Assembly (NCBI RefSeq): GCF_019195455.1
Contig: NZ_JAIMBW010000001.1
Span: 248,001-312,000, forward strand
Direction of reading: 5' to 3'
DNA: 64,000 bases
From: Gymnodinialimonas phycosphaerae
GTDB lineage: Bacteria > Pseudomonadota > Alphaproteobacteria > Rhodobacterales > Rhodobacteraceae
In this document: positions 18,442-28,626 of the stretch, in pieces
How positions within the stretch are numbered: the stretch's first letter is position 1
Layout of the letters: each line of letters opens with the position of its first letter
Notes under the pieces: generated by a model
What the model saw: the letters and a program-made list of their open reading frames with translations, nothing else
What the model was told of the DNA's origin: nothing
Databases searched by the model: none
Program-made: the position numbers and the translations under genes

Positions 18442-20031
18442 ATGATGACGGAAAACGCCTACAAACTCACCCTCATCGGCCCTTTCCGGCTTGAGTCTCC
18501 TGCCGGTGGCGTCATTGAAATCAAAGGAAAAAAGTCGCGTGCAATCTTGGCCGCGCTGGGCACGGGACGCGACCAGGCGCGGGCGCGGTCGTGGCTGCAA
18601 GAGCATCTCTGGAGTGACAGGGGCGCCTCGCAGGCGGCTAACAGCTATCGCCAGTGCATTCTGGAAATCCGCCGGGCGCTGGGGGCCGATAGCGACCTTC
18701 TGGTGGCGGGCCCGCAGATGCTGGGGCTGGACCCGAACCGCCTTTGGGCGGATGCCGCCGACGACGATCATCTGACCCGATTGGCCGCGATCCCCGGCGA
18801 AGCGCCGCAGTTCCTTGCCGATCTGACGATCCGCGATCCCGCGTTCGCGCGCTGGCTGGCGGATCGCCGCGCCTATTTCGAGCGTCGCCTCTCGCCCGTT
18901 CCCGCGCCGACGCCACCGCCCCTGCAGCGGCCCATCGTCATTCGGGGGCGCCCTGATGGCGCGGCGCAGGCGCAGATCTACAATGCGGTGCTGCAAGACC
19001 TGATCTGCAAAAGCATCGACGACAGCGGCAAGGTGCATCTGCTTGATGAAACCTCGATGCCCGGCCTTTCCCGCGCGGATGCGGAGCGCGCCTTTCGCGT
19101 GCAGGTCAGCTCGGTCGATGCGGGTGGTGCCAAGGGGGTGTCGGTCAACCTGACCCGTTCGCTTGATGGAACGATCTTCACCAACCTTATCCGCCTGTCT
19201 GACACCATCGACATGATTGATCTGGTCAATGAAGCGGTGGAGCAATCGCTTGACGAAATCGCCAGCTACGATGCGCGATTGCCCGTCGCGCGGATCGCCA
19301 CGGCGATGTGCTTCCGGGCGATGCGGTCGGTCACGGACTACGCGCCCGCCACCATCGCGGCGGCCGACGATCTGATCGCCAAGGCCTACGAGGTCGACGC
19401 GCAGCCAGTGTTCTTGGCCTGGCGCGCCTATCTGCGCACCTTTCTGTTGGGCGAGGGCGGCGGCGGCAACGCGCAGGCAATCAGCGAAGAGATGGAGCGG
19501 TTCATCAGCCTTGCCGAGGAACAAGACCCCGGCAATTCCATCGTTCTGTCGCTGGCCGCCTTCATCCGGTCCATGTGGCTGTTGTCGAATGAAGAGGCGC
19601 TGGAGCTGGCGCAGCGCAGCCATACGCTCAACCCCAGCAATCCTTACGGGATCTCGTATCTTGGCATGGTCCACACGCACCTTGGTAATTTCGAAGAGGG
19701 CTACCGCCTGACGCGCCGGGCGAATGCATTGGCGGTGCCGCGCGGCGCGAAATCCTCGATCCGCTATGTCGCCATGCGCTCGGCCGCTTGCGCGGGGCGC
19801 TATACGGAGGCGATCAAGATCGGCGAGGCCCTGGGCCGTGACGCGCCGCATTTCCTGGCGCCCAAGCGGTTGATGGGGATGCTCTACATGAAGTGTGGAC
19901 GGGTCGCGGATGCGGAAGCCATGGTCGAGACCCTGCGTGTCCACGAGCATGATTACAGCATGGAGAAGATGCGCGACGCTTTCCGCGCCTCACCTCTGTT
20001 GCACCGCTCCAAGCTGGGCAAAACCGGGTAA
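18442..20031 (+). CDS. Winged-helix transcriptional regulator with TPR-like sensor region (SARP-like)
   Basis: 529 residues. The first 95 residues (LTLIGPFRLESPAGGVIEIK, then ILAALGTGRDQARARSWLQEHLW and YRQCILEIRRALGA) match the OmpR-type winged helix found at the N-terminus of SARP/BTAD-like and CadC-like regulators. The C-terminal half is helical with tetratricopeptide-like units (ALELAQRSHTLNPSNPYGIS near 387, and others to the end). There is no kinase, receiver or membrane segment. It starts behind GGGGAGG at 18434-18440 and is divergent from the PAP2/subtilase pair across 152 bases of unusually AT-rich DNA, so it probably regulates that pair. Confidence 0.78.
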   Translation: MMTENAYKLTLIGPFRLESPAGGVIEIKGKKSRAILAALGTGRDQARARSWLQEHLWSDRGASQAANSYRQCILEIRRALGADSDLLVAGPQMLGLDPNRLWADAADDDHLTRLAAIPGEAPQFLADLTIRDPAFARWLADRRAYFERRLSPVPAPTPPPLQRPIVIRGRPDGAAQAQIYNAVLQDLICKSIDDSGKVHLLDETSMPGLSRADAERAFRVQVSSVDAGGAKGVSVNLTRSLDGTIFTNLIRLSDTIDMIDLVNEAVEQSLDEIASYDARLPVARIATAMCFRAMRSVTDYAPATIAAADDLIAKAYEVDAQPVFLAWRAYLRTFLLGEGGGGNAQAISEEMERFISLAEEQDPGNSIVLSLAAFIRSMWLLSNEEALELAQRSHTLNPSNPYGISYLGMVHTHLGNFEEGYRLTRRANALAVPRGAKSSIRYVAMRSAACAGRYTEAIKIGEALGRDAPHFLAPKRLMGMLYMKCGRVADAEAMVETLRVHEHDYSMEKMRDAFRASPLLHRSKLGKTG

Positions 20032-20580
20032 CAGGCTTGCGTGGCGGTTGTTGGAAACCTGCCACCCGACCCGCGTTTGCAAGTGAAATCCTCAAGAGAA
20101 TCGCAGCCATTCCGGGGTTTGCCGCAGGGCTCGGTGCCCCTTTCCGGGATATCGCGCGCACGTCCACCACTATCCCGGACCAGATGTCTGCGACAGGGCG
20201 CGGGGTGAGTGTTGTACCAGAACGCATTGCGGGTGCGGGCCGGTGGGTGACGCGCCGAATGCCCCCCTGCGCCAGATTTGAAACACGTCGCACAAGCGCC
20301 CTCCCTTTGCGGGCATCGGAGGGGTGGGGACGGGCCCCAAATGTCCGGGATATCCTTCTGGCATTGTGATTAGCGGCTTGCGACGCTTCACGCGCCGCCG
20401 CGCCCGCGTTCGGCAAGGACACGGCCCGTGGCGGTCGGTTTGGTCGTTCTGCGGAGGGGCTTGCGGGGCGGCAATGTGGAGGGCATCGCGCCACCGTGAG
20501 GCCCGCGAGCATCTCCGCTTGCCCGTCGCAGACGCGTAAGGGCACGCCATTCCCGCATCACCTAATAGTCAAAACCTATG
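20032..20580. other. Long non-coding region upstream of the puc promoter
   Basis: No credible gene is seen in these roughly 550 bases; open frames on either strand have poor composition and no ribosome binding sites. The motif TCCGGGATA occurs at 20143-20151 and 20344-20352 and in inverted form at 20171-20179, giving a possible 9-base stem between the first and the inverted copy. This may be a regulatory or small-RNA region, but nothing more can be said. Confidence 0.5.
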
Positions 20581-20604
20581 TGTCAACTGTGATTTACAGT
20601 TGAC
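20581..20604 (+). promoter_or_regulatory. PpsR/CrtJ-type operator 1 of the puc operon
   Basis: TGT at 20581-20583 and ACA at 20596-20598 are separated by exactly 12 bases, the PpsR/CrtJ consensus of photosynthesis genes. The site also lies within a perfect inverted repeat (GTCAACTGT, 5 bases, ACAGTTGAC, 20582-20604). A possible sigma-70 -35 box TTGACC (20600-20605) overlaps its right edge, as expected for repression under oxygen. Confidence 0.85.
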
Positions 20605-20605
20605 C

Positions 20606-20623
20606 TGTCAGCTATATGTGACA
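20606..20623 (+). promoter_or_regulatory. PpsR/CrtJ-type operator 2 of the puc operon
   Basis: A second TGT-N12-ACA (20606-20608 and 20621-20623) follows the first site by 7 bases. Tandem sites of this kind are bound cooperatively by PpsR. The site would cover the spacer of a promoter with -35 TTGACC at 20600 and a weak -10 around 20623-20628 (ATTCTG), about 110 bases before pucB. Confidence 0.85.
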
Positions 20624-20735
20624 TTCTGTCGGGTGAAGGACCCGGCCCGAAGTCTTTTTTGCCGGGGCCCTCGCTCGCCGGTTTTGGGGCGCGAGTTCCA
20701 AGGCCAAAACTCTATAGCAAGAGGAAGGGAACATC

Positions 20736-20891
20736 ATGACTGATGATCCAGATAAAGTCTGGCCCACGGGTCTGACCCTCAAAGAGGCCGAAGAGGTGCA
20801 TAGCTACCTCATCGACGGTACACGCGTGTTTGGGGGGATCGCTCTGGTCGCCCACTTCCTCGTCGCCGTCTCCACGCCTTGGCTGGGCTAA
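20736..20891 (+). CDS. pucB: Light-harvesting complex 2 beta polypeptide
   Basis: 51 residues. [20 protein letters not shown] and [12 protein letters not shown] are almost the classic LH2 beta sequence, with the bacteriochlorophyll-ligating histidine at residue 40 (LVAHFL) and the second conserved histidine at residue 22 (EEVHSYL). One membrane helix spans about residues 28-48 and the protein ends TPWLG as in Rhodobacter. A GAGGAAGGGA site precedes the start. It forms peripheral antenna rings with PucA in the photosynthetic membrane. It is the first gene of the puc operon. Confidence 0.97.
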   Translation: MTDDPDKVWPTGLTLKEAEEVHSYLIDGTRVFGGIALVAHFLVAVSTPWLG

Positions 20892-20906
20892 CGGGAGCAA
20901 GATCAC

Positions 20907-21233
20907 ATGAATAACTCAAAGATCTGGCTCGTCGTGAAGCCCACTGTCGGTGTTCCGCTGTTTCTGTCAGCGGTTGCCGTCGGTTCGTTCGCAGTGCACG
21001 TCGCTGTCGTAAGCAACACCTCCTGGGTGTCCGATTTCCTGTCTGGACAGGAATTGGGATCCGGCATGGCCGCGCTTGCGACCGACGCGCAGGTTATTCC
21101 TGCAAGCGCCGTGACGGCTGACACGCCGATGTATCTTGACGCCGCCCTGACCGACGGCGCAACGGTTGTCCTGCCCGATGGCCGGACAGCTCGGCTTGTG
21201 ATCGAGGACCCGATCACGCTTGCCTCCAACTGA
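20907..21233 (+). CDS. pucA: Light-harvesting complex 2 alpha polypeptide with long C-terminal extension
   Basis: 108 residues. The first 50 are a normal LH2 alpha chain: MNNSKIWLVVKPTVGVPLFL, then a membrane helix with the ligating histidine at residue 31 (FAVHVAVVSNT). Standard alpha chains end soon after residue 54, but this one continues for about 55 residues (ALATDAQVIPASAVTADTPM onward) with a polar, DG-rich tail. Extended alpha chains are known, for example Puc2A of Rhodobacter sphaeroides. It lies 15 bases after pucB with a GGGAGCAAGA ribosome binding site. The tail would lie on the periplasmic side. Confidence 0.95.
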   Translation: MNNSKIWLVVKPTVGVPLFLSAVAVGSFAVHVAVVSNTSWVSDFLSGQELGSGMAALATDAQVIPASAVTADTPMYLDAALTDGATVVLPDGRTARLVIEDPITLASN

Positions 21234-21242
21234 CTGACCTCG

Positions 21243-21274
21243 GACGCGGCGCCTTCGTGGGCGGCTCGTCTTTT
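21243..21274 (+). terminator. Stem-loop between pucA and pucC, possible partial terminator
   Basis: An 11-position stem with two mismatches (21243-21253 with 21260-21270) and a 6-base loop is followed by TTTT. A structure here would lower pucC expression relative to pucBA and stabilise the short message, as known in other puc operons. It is imperfect and could be fortuitous. Confidence 0.5.
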
Positions 21275-21367
21275 ACGACCGGGGGATAGAAGCGCGAGAC
21301 GCTTCTTGACCCGGCCCGGTTTTCAAGAGTTATGGCGGCCCCTACCTGCGCCGTCGCAAGGGGCTGT

Positions 21368-22765
21368 ATGTCCGGTTTCAAGAACAATCTGCTGAAACGC
21401 ATCGCCGGGGTCACGCCCCGGTATCTGCCGTTCGCGGATGTGGCCAGTGACGATGTCCCGCTCTCCCGTCTTCTTCGTTTGTCCCTGTTTCAGGTCTCGG
21501 TCGGTATGGCGCTGGTGCTGCTGGTGGGCACGCTTAACCGTGTCATGATTGTCGAGCAGGGGGTTCCGGCCTCGCTGGTGGCGATCATGCTGGCGCTGCC
21601 GTTGGTGTTCGCGCCGTTTCGCGCGCTGATCGGCTTCAAGTCCGACCAACACCGCAGCGCATTGGGATGGCGGCGGGTGCCGTTCATCTGGAAAGGCACG
21701 ATGCTGCAATTCGGCGGCTTCGCGATCATGCCCTTCGCGCTTCTGGTCCTTTCGGGCTACGATCAGGCCGCTGACGCGCCGCTGTGGATCGGCCACACCT
21801 TCACGGCGATTGCGTTCCTTTTGGTGGGGGCGGGGGTGCATACCGTCCAGACCGTCGGGCTGGCGCTGGCCACCGATCTGGTGCCCGAGGAGGATCAGCC
21901 AAAGGTCGTGGGCCTGATGTATGTGATGCTGTTGGTCGGCATGATCGTCAGCGCCATCGTATTCGGCTGGCTGCTCGCCGACTACACCGCAGGTCGCTTG
22001 GCACAGGTGGTCCAAGGGGCGGCGGTTGTGACCGTGGCCCTGAACCTTGCCGCGCTCTGGAAGCAAGAGCCCCGCGACCGGGGGCGCGCGGCCTCACCGC
22101 CGCCGACCGAGACGTTTCTGGCCGCCTGGTCTGTCTTCGCGTCGCGCGAAGGCACCAAACGCCTGCTGATCGTCATCGCCCTTGGCACGATGGCCTACGG
22201 TATGGCCGAGGTTTTGTTGGAGCCCTATGGCGGCCAGGTCCTTGATATGTCGGTCGCGATGACCACGCGCCTGACCGCCGTGCTGGCGGCGGGCAGCCTG
22301 TTGGGATTCTGGTTTGCCAGCTACGTGTTGCTGCGCGGGGCCGAGCCGCTGAACGTCGCCACCTATGGTGCCGCCATCGGCGTGCCGGGCTTCATCGCCA
22401 TCACCGCGGCTGCGCAACTGGGCGGCATCGTGCTGTTTACGGCCGGCGTTTTTGCCGCTGGCGTCGGGGCGGGCCTTTTCGGCCACGGCACCTTGACGGC
22501 GACGATGCGGCGCGCGCCGCGCGAACAGATCGGCCTGGCGCTCGGCGCATGGGGGGCGGTGCAGGCGACGGCTGCGGGCATCGCGATCGCGGCGGGCGGT
22601 ATCATTCGGGATATCATCCTGGCCTTGCCTGGCGGCGCGGACCTGCGCCCGGCGACGCCCTATATCCCGGTCTTCTTGCTGGAAGTCATCTTCCTGGTGG
22701 CGGCTCTTTGCGTAATTTGGCGTCTTCACGTCATGAGGTCTCGAAATCTGGGCGAAGCGCCCTAA
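21368..22765 (+). CDS. pucC: PucC, LH2 assembly/bacteriochlorophyll delivery protein
   Basis: About 465 residues with twelve hydrophobic segments, of the BCD/PucC branch of the major facilitator superfamily. Typical sequences are LSLFQVSVGMALVLLVGTLN and ALIGFKSDQHRSALGWRRVP, the latter being the conserved loop after helix 2. PucC is needed for LH2 accumulation, probably by handing over bacteriochlorophyll. ATG 21368 (MSGFKNNLLKRI) is preferred to the in-frame ATG at 21332 because the family starts there and AAGGGG precedes it. It is separated from pucA by the stem-loop region. Confidence 0.95.
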   Translation: MSGFKNNLLKRIAGVTPRYLPFADVASDDVPLSRLLRLSLFQVSVGMALVLLVGTLNRVMIVEQGVPASLVAIMLALPLVFAPFRALIGFKSDQHRSALGWRRVPFIWKGTMLQFGGFAIMPFALLVLSGYDQAADAPLWIGHTFTAIAFLLVGAGVHTVQTVGLALATDLVPEEDQPKVVGLMYVMLLVGMIVSAIVFGWLLADYTAGRLAQVVQGAAVVTVALNLAALWKQEPRDRGRAASPPPTETFLAAWSVFASREGTKRLLIVIALGTMAYGMAEVLLEPYGGQVLDMSVAMTTRLTAVLAAGSLLGFWFASYVLLRGAEPLNVATYGAAIGVPGFIAITAAAQLGGIVLFTAGVFAAGVGAGLFGHGTLTATMRRAPREQIGLALGAWGAVQATAAGIAIAAGGIIRDIILALPGGADLRPATPYIPVFLLEVIFLVAALCVIWRLHVMRSRNLGEAP

Positions 22766-22834
22766 AATAGTGAAATCGCCATGTGTCCAATGGATGCGGG
22801 GCCCAGGTAACAAAGTTGGGGAGGCTCACCTGAG

Positions 22835-23485
22835 ATGACCACGATTGTAACACGGCTTTACGAAAACGCGGCCCATGCCGATGATGTCGTCGCCAAGCTG
22901 AAAGCCGAGGGCTTCCCCGAAAGCACCATGGATGTGATCGAGCAGGGCGGGCGCTCTGCCGAGGAAACGATCATCGCAGCCGGTGTGCCCGCCAGTGTTG
23001 CGCAGCAATATGCCCAACATCTGTCCGTGGGCCGGGGCCTTCTGGTGGTGCGCGCGCCTTTCGTGCCCTTCGGGGCCGCGAAGACGGCGATCGAGACTGC
23101 GGATATGCATCCCTCGTTCGACGCGGGTGTCGCGAATGAAAATATCCACACTCCCGAAGAGTTCGACGACCGGCGATACCTGTCGATCCTGTCAAGCCAC
23201 CGCCTGTTCCTGACCAACCATCTTGACGTGGACAATGGCCTGAAGCCTCGCGGTATCTCGGCGGCCTTCGGCATCCCGACGCTATCTTATAGCCACGAGC
23301 GTAAGCGCATGCGCCCGGTCACCATCGACAAGCGCTTCGGGAACCTGTTTTTCCCGCTGCTCACGCGCCGAGGTCTGATGACCAAAAGACCGCTGATCGA
23401 CAAGTTCTTCGCCCGCTTTGCGCTGCCCCACATCTGGAACCGCACGCCGCGCCGTCAGACCTCGCACTTCCGTCTGACGAACTGA
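22835..23485 (+). CDS. PucC-linked hypothetical protein with YflT-like N-terminus
   Basis: 216 residues. The N-terminus (MTTIVTRLYENAAHADDVVA, then KLKAEGFPESTMDVIEQGG) resembles the YflT/heat-induced stress protein domain, with one alpha-beta repeat up to about residue 90. The rest is basic and unrecognised (SYSHERKRMRPVTIDKRFGN), with no signal or membrane span. It lies 69 bases downstream of pucC in the same direction, behind a GGGGAGG at 22815-22821 that is rather distant from the start, so it may belong to the puc transcript. A role in LH2 assembly is a guess from position only. Confidence 0.65.
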   Translation: MTTIVTRLYENAAHADDVVAKLKAEGFPESTMDVIEQGGRSAEETIIAAGVPASVAQQYAQHLSVGRGLLVVRAPFVPFGAAKTAIETADMHPSFDAGVANENIHTPEEFDDRRYLSILSSHRLFLTNHLDVDNGLKPRGISAAFGIPTLSYSHERKRMRPVTIDKRFGNLFFPLLTRRGLMTKRPLIDKFFARFALPHIWNRTPRRQTSHFRLTN

Positions 23486-23503
23486 CCGCAGGGCGCGCCC
23501 GCG

Positions 23504-24400
23504 TCAGGCGGCGGGCATGATGGCCGACCGCACCACGTCGGCCATCCCTTCCAATTGACCCGACAAGGGGCTGGCCTTGCGCCAGACCATGCCGATTGTG
23601 CGCTTTGGCCGGACATGGGTGAACCGCGCGACCGAGACGTCGGCGGACCGTGTCTCGACCCCCACAGCCATATCCGGGATCAGCGTCACGCCGATGCCCG
23701 CGCCGACCATCTGCACCAGCGTCGACAGGCTGGACCCATCAAGCCCCTCGCGCGGTAGATTGGTGCGCACGTTGCAAAAACTCAGGGCCTGGTCGCGGAA
23801 GCAGTGACCCTCTTCCAGCAACAGCAGGCGCATCTGCGCCAGTGCCTCACCATCGGGCACGGGTCTGCCCTCATCGCCCGAGGGACGGACCAGCACGAAT
23901 TCCTCATCATGGAGGTGTACCTCGGTCAGGGTCGGCTCGGATACCGGAAGGGCAAGGATTGCCGTATCCAGACGCCCGGCGGACAAATCCTCCAGCAAGC
24001 GCGGTGTCAGGGTTTCGCGAATGTGCAGGTCGACGTCGGGGTAATGCAGGGCCAGGGCGCCTATGATGCGGGGCAGCAGGTAGGGGGCTATGGTGGGGAT
24101 CACGCCCAGGCGCAAGCGCCCCGTCAGCCCGCCCCGCGCGGCGCGGGCGAGGTCACCAAGCTCGTCGACCGCGCGCAGGATTGCCTTGGCGCGGGTCAGC
24201 ACGGCCTCTCCGAACCCCGTCAGGCGCACGCTGCGTGGGGTGCGTTCAAACAGCGGCAGCCCGAAGGCTTCCTCCAACTCCTTGATCTGCATGGAAAGCG
24301 CGGGTTGCGTCACGCTGCAGGCCGCCGCCGCCTGGCCGAAATGGCCGTGCTGTGCCAGCGCTTCGACGTAGCGCAATTGCTTGAGGGTCAGGTTTATCAT
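23504..24400 (-). CDS. oxyR: OxyR, LysR-family hydrogen peroxide sensor
   Basis: 298 residues. The N-terminal helix-turn-helix (FGQAAAACSVTQPALSMQIK) is of the LysR type. In the effector domain, GHCFRDQALSFCNV contains the two cysteines eight residues apart that form the peroxide-sensing disulfide in OxyR. It is divergent from katG across 130 bases, the standard arrangement in alphaproteobacteria in which OxyR activates katG after oxidation. The gene ends 18 bases from the convergent puc-linked gene. Confidence 0.93.
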   Translation of the reverse strand: MINLTLKQLRYVEALAQHGHFGQAAAACSVTQPALSMQIKELEEAFGLPLFERTPRSVRLTGFGEAVLTRAKAILRAVDELGDLARAARGGLTGRLRLGVIPTIAPYLLPRIIGALALHYPDVDLHIRETLTPRLLEDLSAGRLDTAILALPVSEPTLTEVHLHDEEFVLVRPSGDEGRPVPDGEALAQMRLLLLEEGHCFRDQALSFCNVRTNLPREGLDGSSLSTLVQMVGAGIGVTLIPDMAVGVETRSADVSVARFTHVRPKRTIGMVWRKASPLSGQLEGMADVVRSAIMPAA

Positions 24401-26735
<2,335 letters not shown>

Positions 26736-26756
26736 TTTGATGTAATCCTGAGGTTT

Positions 26757-26789
26757 GGGGCGCGCCGGGGGACTGGCGCGCCCCTTTTT
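26757..26789 (+). terminator. Rho-independent terminator of katG
   Basis: A perfect 10-base stem (GGGGCGCGCC at 26757-26766, complement at 26775-26784) with an 8-base loop is followed by five T. It lies 22 bases after the katG stop. Confidence 0.92.
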
Positions 26790-26819
26790 ATGTGTCGACG
26801 CGCAAGGCGCGCCGACCAG

Positions 26820-26870
26820 CTGGGGGATTTCATCCCCCAGACCCCCTAGGATATTTTGAGAACGGTGAAG
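26820..26870. repeat. Dispersed intergenic repeat, copy A
   Basis: A GGGGGAT-ttc-ATCCCCC hairpin is followed by a C-rich stretch and then GATATTTTGAGAACGG. Related elements occur at 35936-35985 and 36853-36911. They look like one of the short terminator-like repeats scattered through Rhodobacteraceae genomes. Confidence 0.5.
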
Positions 26871-26885
26871 GATAGGCGCGGAGCC

Positions 26886-27269
26886 TTATCGGCGTTTGTC
26901 GCGGTGGTAGGTGAGGGCCATGGCGGCGATTTGTTGGAAGGCGGCCTGTGGAAAGGGGCCTTGCGCAGGGAGATGGACGGCACGGGCGCCGGAGTAGGTG
27001 AACTCGGTCGGGAAGGCGTCGCGAAAGCGGTCCAGCAGATTGGTGGAGCAGGGCACGAAGAGGGTCGGTTGGCCTGCATCCACGCCCAGGCGCAGGGTGG
27101 TGCCCGCGCGTTTGGCGGGCAGGTAGGCGGGCTGGCCCCATTTCAGCGTCTCGGTCAGGGGAGCCGTGCCCGTCGCATTGGCGGCGGCGAAGATCAGCGC
27201 GCGCAGGTCCATCACGCGGGAGGGCAGGGCCGCAAGGGCCGCGGCTACATCGGGGGGCGGGTCTTCCAT
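26886..27269 (-). CDS. DUF1801 domain-containing protein
   Basis: 127 residues, cytoplasmic. LRALIFAAANATGTAPLTET, then LKWGQPAYL and FTYSGARAVHL are features of the DUF1801 (YdhG-like) fold, small proteins of unknown function. It is the last gene of a leftward run whose members otherwise overlap by a few bases; here the gap to the previous gene is 9 bases. No function can be assigned from the context. Confidence 0.75.
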   Translation of the reverse strand: MEDPPPDVAAALAALPSRVMDLRALIFAAANATGTAPLTETLKWGQPAYLPAKRAGTTLRLGVDAGQPTLFVPCSTNLLDRFRDAFPTEFTYSGARAVHLPAQGPFPQAAFQQIAAMALTYHRDKRR

Positions 27270-27278
27270 GGCAATAGC

Positions 27279-27587
27279 CTAGCTGGCGGTAGGCGTCTCG
27301 CGAAGGAAATTCGGGATGCAGGCCTCCAGCCCCGCCGGAAGCACCAGCCAGGCACCGAATTGGTAGAGCCGCGCGGGCAGGTCTTCGGCGTCACTGCGCA
27401 GGGTCAAGGAGATCGGCGAGCGGCCGGTGATGGCAATGTCGGCGGGCAGGTTTTCGATCAGCGCGGCGGTGGGAAACGGGACGAAGGCGGCAGGTGCCTC
27501 GCCGCCCGCGCGCATGACGATGGCCAGGGTGGCGATCCAGCCGATGAGAACAAGCGGCAGTGCAACGGCGAGGCGTTTAATAGTCAT
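27279..27587 (-). CDS. Small membrane-anchored hypothetical protein
   Basis: 102 residues with one N-terminal hydrophobic segment (RLAVALPLVLIGWIATLAIV) that may be an anchor or uncleaved signal, followed by a soluble region with FPTAALIENLPADIAI. Not recognised. The start at 27587 overlaps the end of the upstream 349-residue gene by 11 bases, which argues for co-translation with it. Confidence 0.65.
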   Translation of the reverse strand: MTIKRLAVALPLVLIGWIATLAIVMRAGGEAPAAFVPFPTAALIENLPADIAITGRSPISLTLRSDAEDLPARLYQFGAWLVLPAGLEACIPNFLRETPTAS

Positions 27588-28626
27588 GGATGTGTTCCAG
27601 CCGCAGGCCGCGCGCGTCCAGCGTCCGAAGCACCGTGGCAAGCTCACGCACAGGCACCAGGAACAGGTGTCGTGTGTCGCCATAGCCTTGCCGCGCAAGG
27701 CTTGCCAAGGCACCGGGCTGCGTGGCCGCGTCCGAGGTGGCTGTGAACATGATCTGATCGTTGCCCGCCATGTCGATGAACTCGGCCCCCTGATCGGCCC
27801 AGGTGGCCAGCAGGCCGGTAAGTTCCCTGTAGCGCGGCGTCTCGATCTCCAGCCCCGCGTCGGTCTGCGCGATGAGGCTGACGCCGTCGACGTTTGTGAA
27901 GGCCTCCTCTGGCAGGCCGATGACGACCATTTGAAGGGTCAGATCGTCAAAGCCCGTCGTTGCCGCGACGGCGTTGGTGATGACGCCCGCATAGGCCGCG
28001 CGCGCGAGGTGTTCCAGCCCCAGGGAAAACGCGCGTTCCTGATCGCGGAAGGCGTCGGTGGCCACCTGGTTCAGGGCCGCCGCATCGCCGCGAAAGTCGT
28101 AGCGATACCACGGGACCTGCTGCAGGAAGGCGGCATATTCGGCGGCCTGTTGCGCCGACAGATTGTCGAGCCGCGCGTGTTGGGGGCCGCGGATGATTGT
28201 GGCGACACGTCCGATGGTTTCCTCGTAGGCGGCCTTCATCAACATCTCGAAGGTGAAGGAGACACCGATGACGTAGACAAGTTGGCGGGTGCCGCCGTCG
28301 ATCTCACCCAATGCCGCGGCTTCGGTCGTGAGCGTGCAGAGCGAGGACCAATACCCGAAAATCGCCCGGAAGTAGCTGAAATCATGGGGGTCGCCGTCAC
28401 GGATCACCTGCGCGTAGTCGTCATAGGCGTGGACGATGTGCCACTCGGGGTAGGTCAGCAGGGTGCGGATTTCCGGGCGGGTCTCAGCCGATAGTGGCGT
28501 GGAGGACGCAGGTGTGGCGCTGCCCCGGCACATGGTCTCCACGTAGACCACGGGCGACGCCAGCACGACCACAAGGATCAAAAGCGCCTGCAAGATGCGC
28601 CTTATGACACGCCCCAGGGCCCTCAT
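27577..28626 (-). CDS. Membrane-anchored hypothetical protein (349 residues)
   Basis: The N-terminus has one hydrophobic segment (ILQALLILVVVLASPVVYVE) after a short basic stretch, so the protein is probably anchored with a periplasmic domain of some 310 residues. That domain is mainly helical and unrecognised; conspicuous sequences are LLTYPEWHIVHAYDDYAQVI and FSYFRAIFGYWSSLC. The gene overlaps the upstream DUF4383-like gene by ATGA and the downstream 102-residue gene by 11 bases. The operon context (flavin oxidase, small membrane proteins) suggests a membrane-bound redox module. Confidence 0.7.
   Translation of the reverse strand: MRALGRVIRRILQALLILVVVLASPVVYVETMCRGSATPASSTPLSAETRPEIRTLLTYPEWHIVHAYDDYAQVIRDGDPHDFSYFRAIFGYWSSLCTLTTEAAALGEIDGGTRQLVYVIGVSFTFEMLMKAAYEETIGRVATIIRGPQHARLDNLSAQQAAEYAAFLQQVPWYRYDFRGDAAALNQVATDAFRDQERAFSLGLEHLARAAYAGVITNAVAATTGFDDLTLQMVVIGLPEEAFTNVDGVSLIAQTDAGLEIETPRYRELTGLLATWADQGAEFIDMAGNDQIMFTATSDAATQPGALASLARQGYGDTRHLFLVPVRELATVLRTLDARGLRLEHIHDY

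Noticed and set aside
19814..20550. Leftward open frames in the region upstream of the puc operon.
   Set aside because: Arg/Pro/Ala-biased translation, overlap with the regulator gene, and no start site; treated as non-coding.
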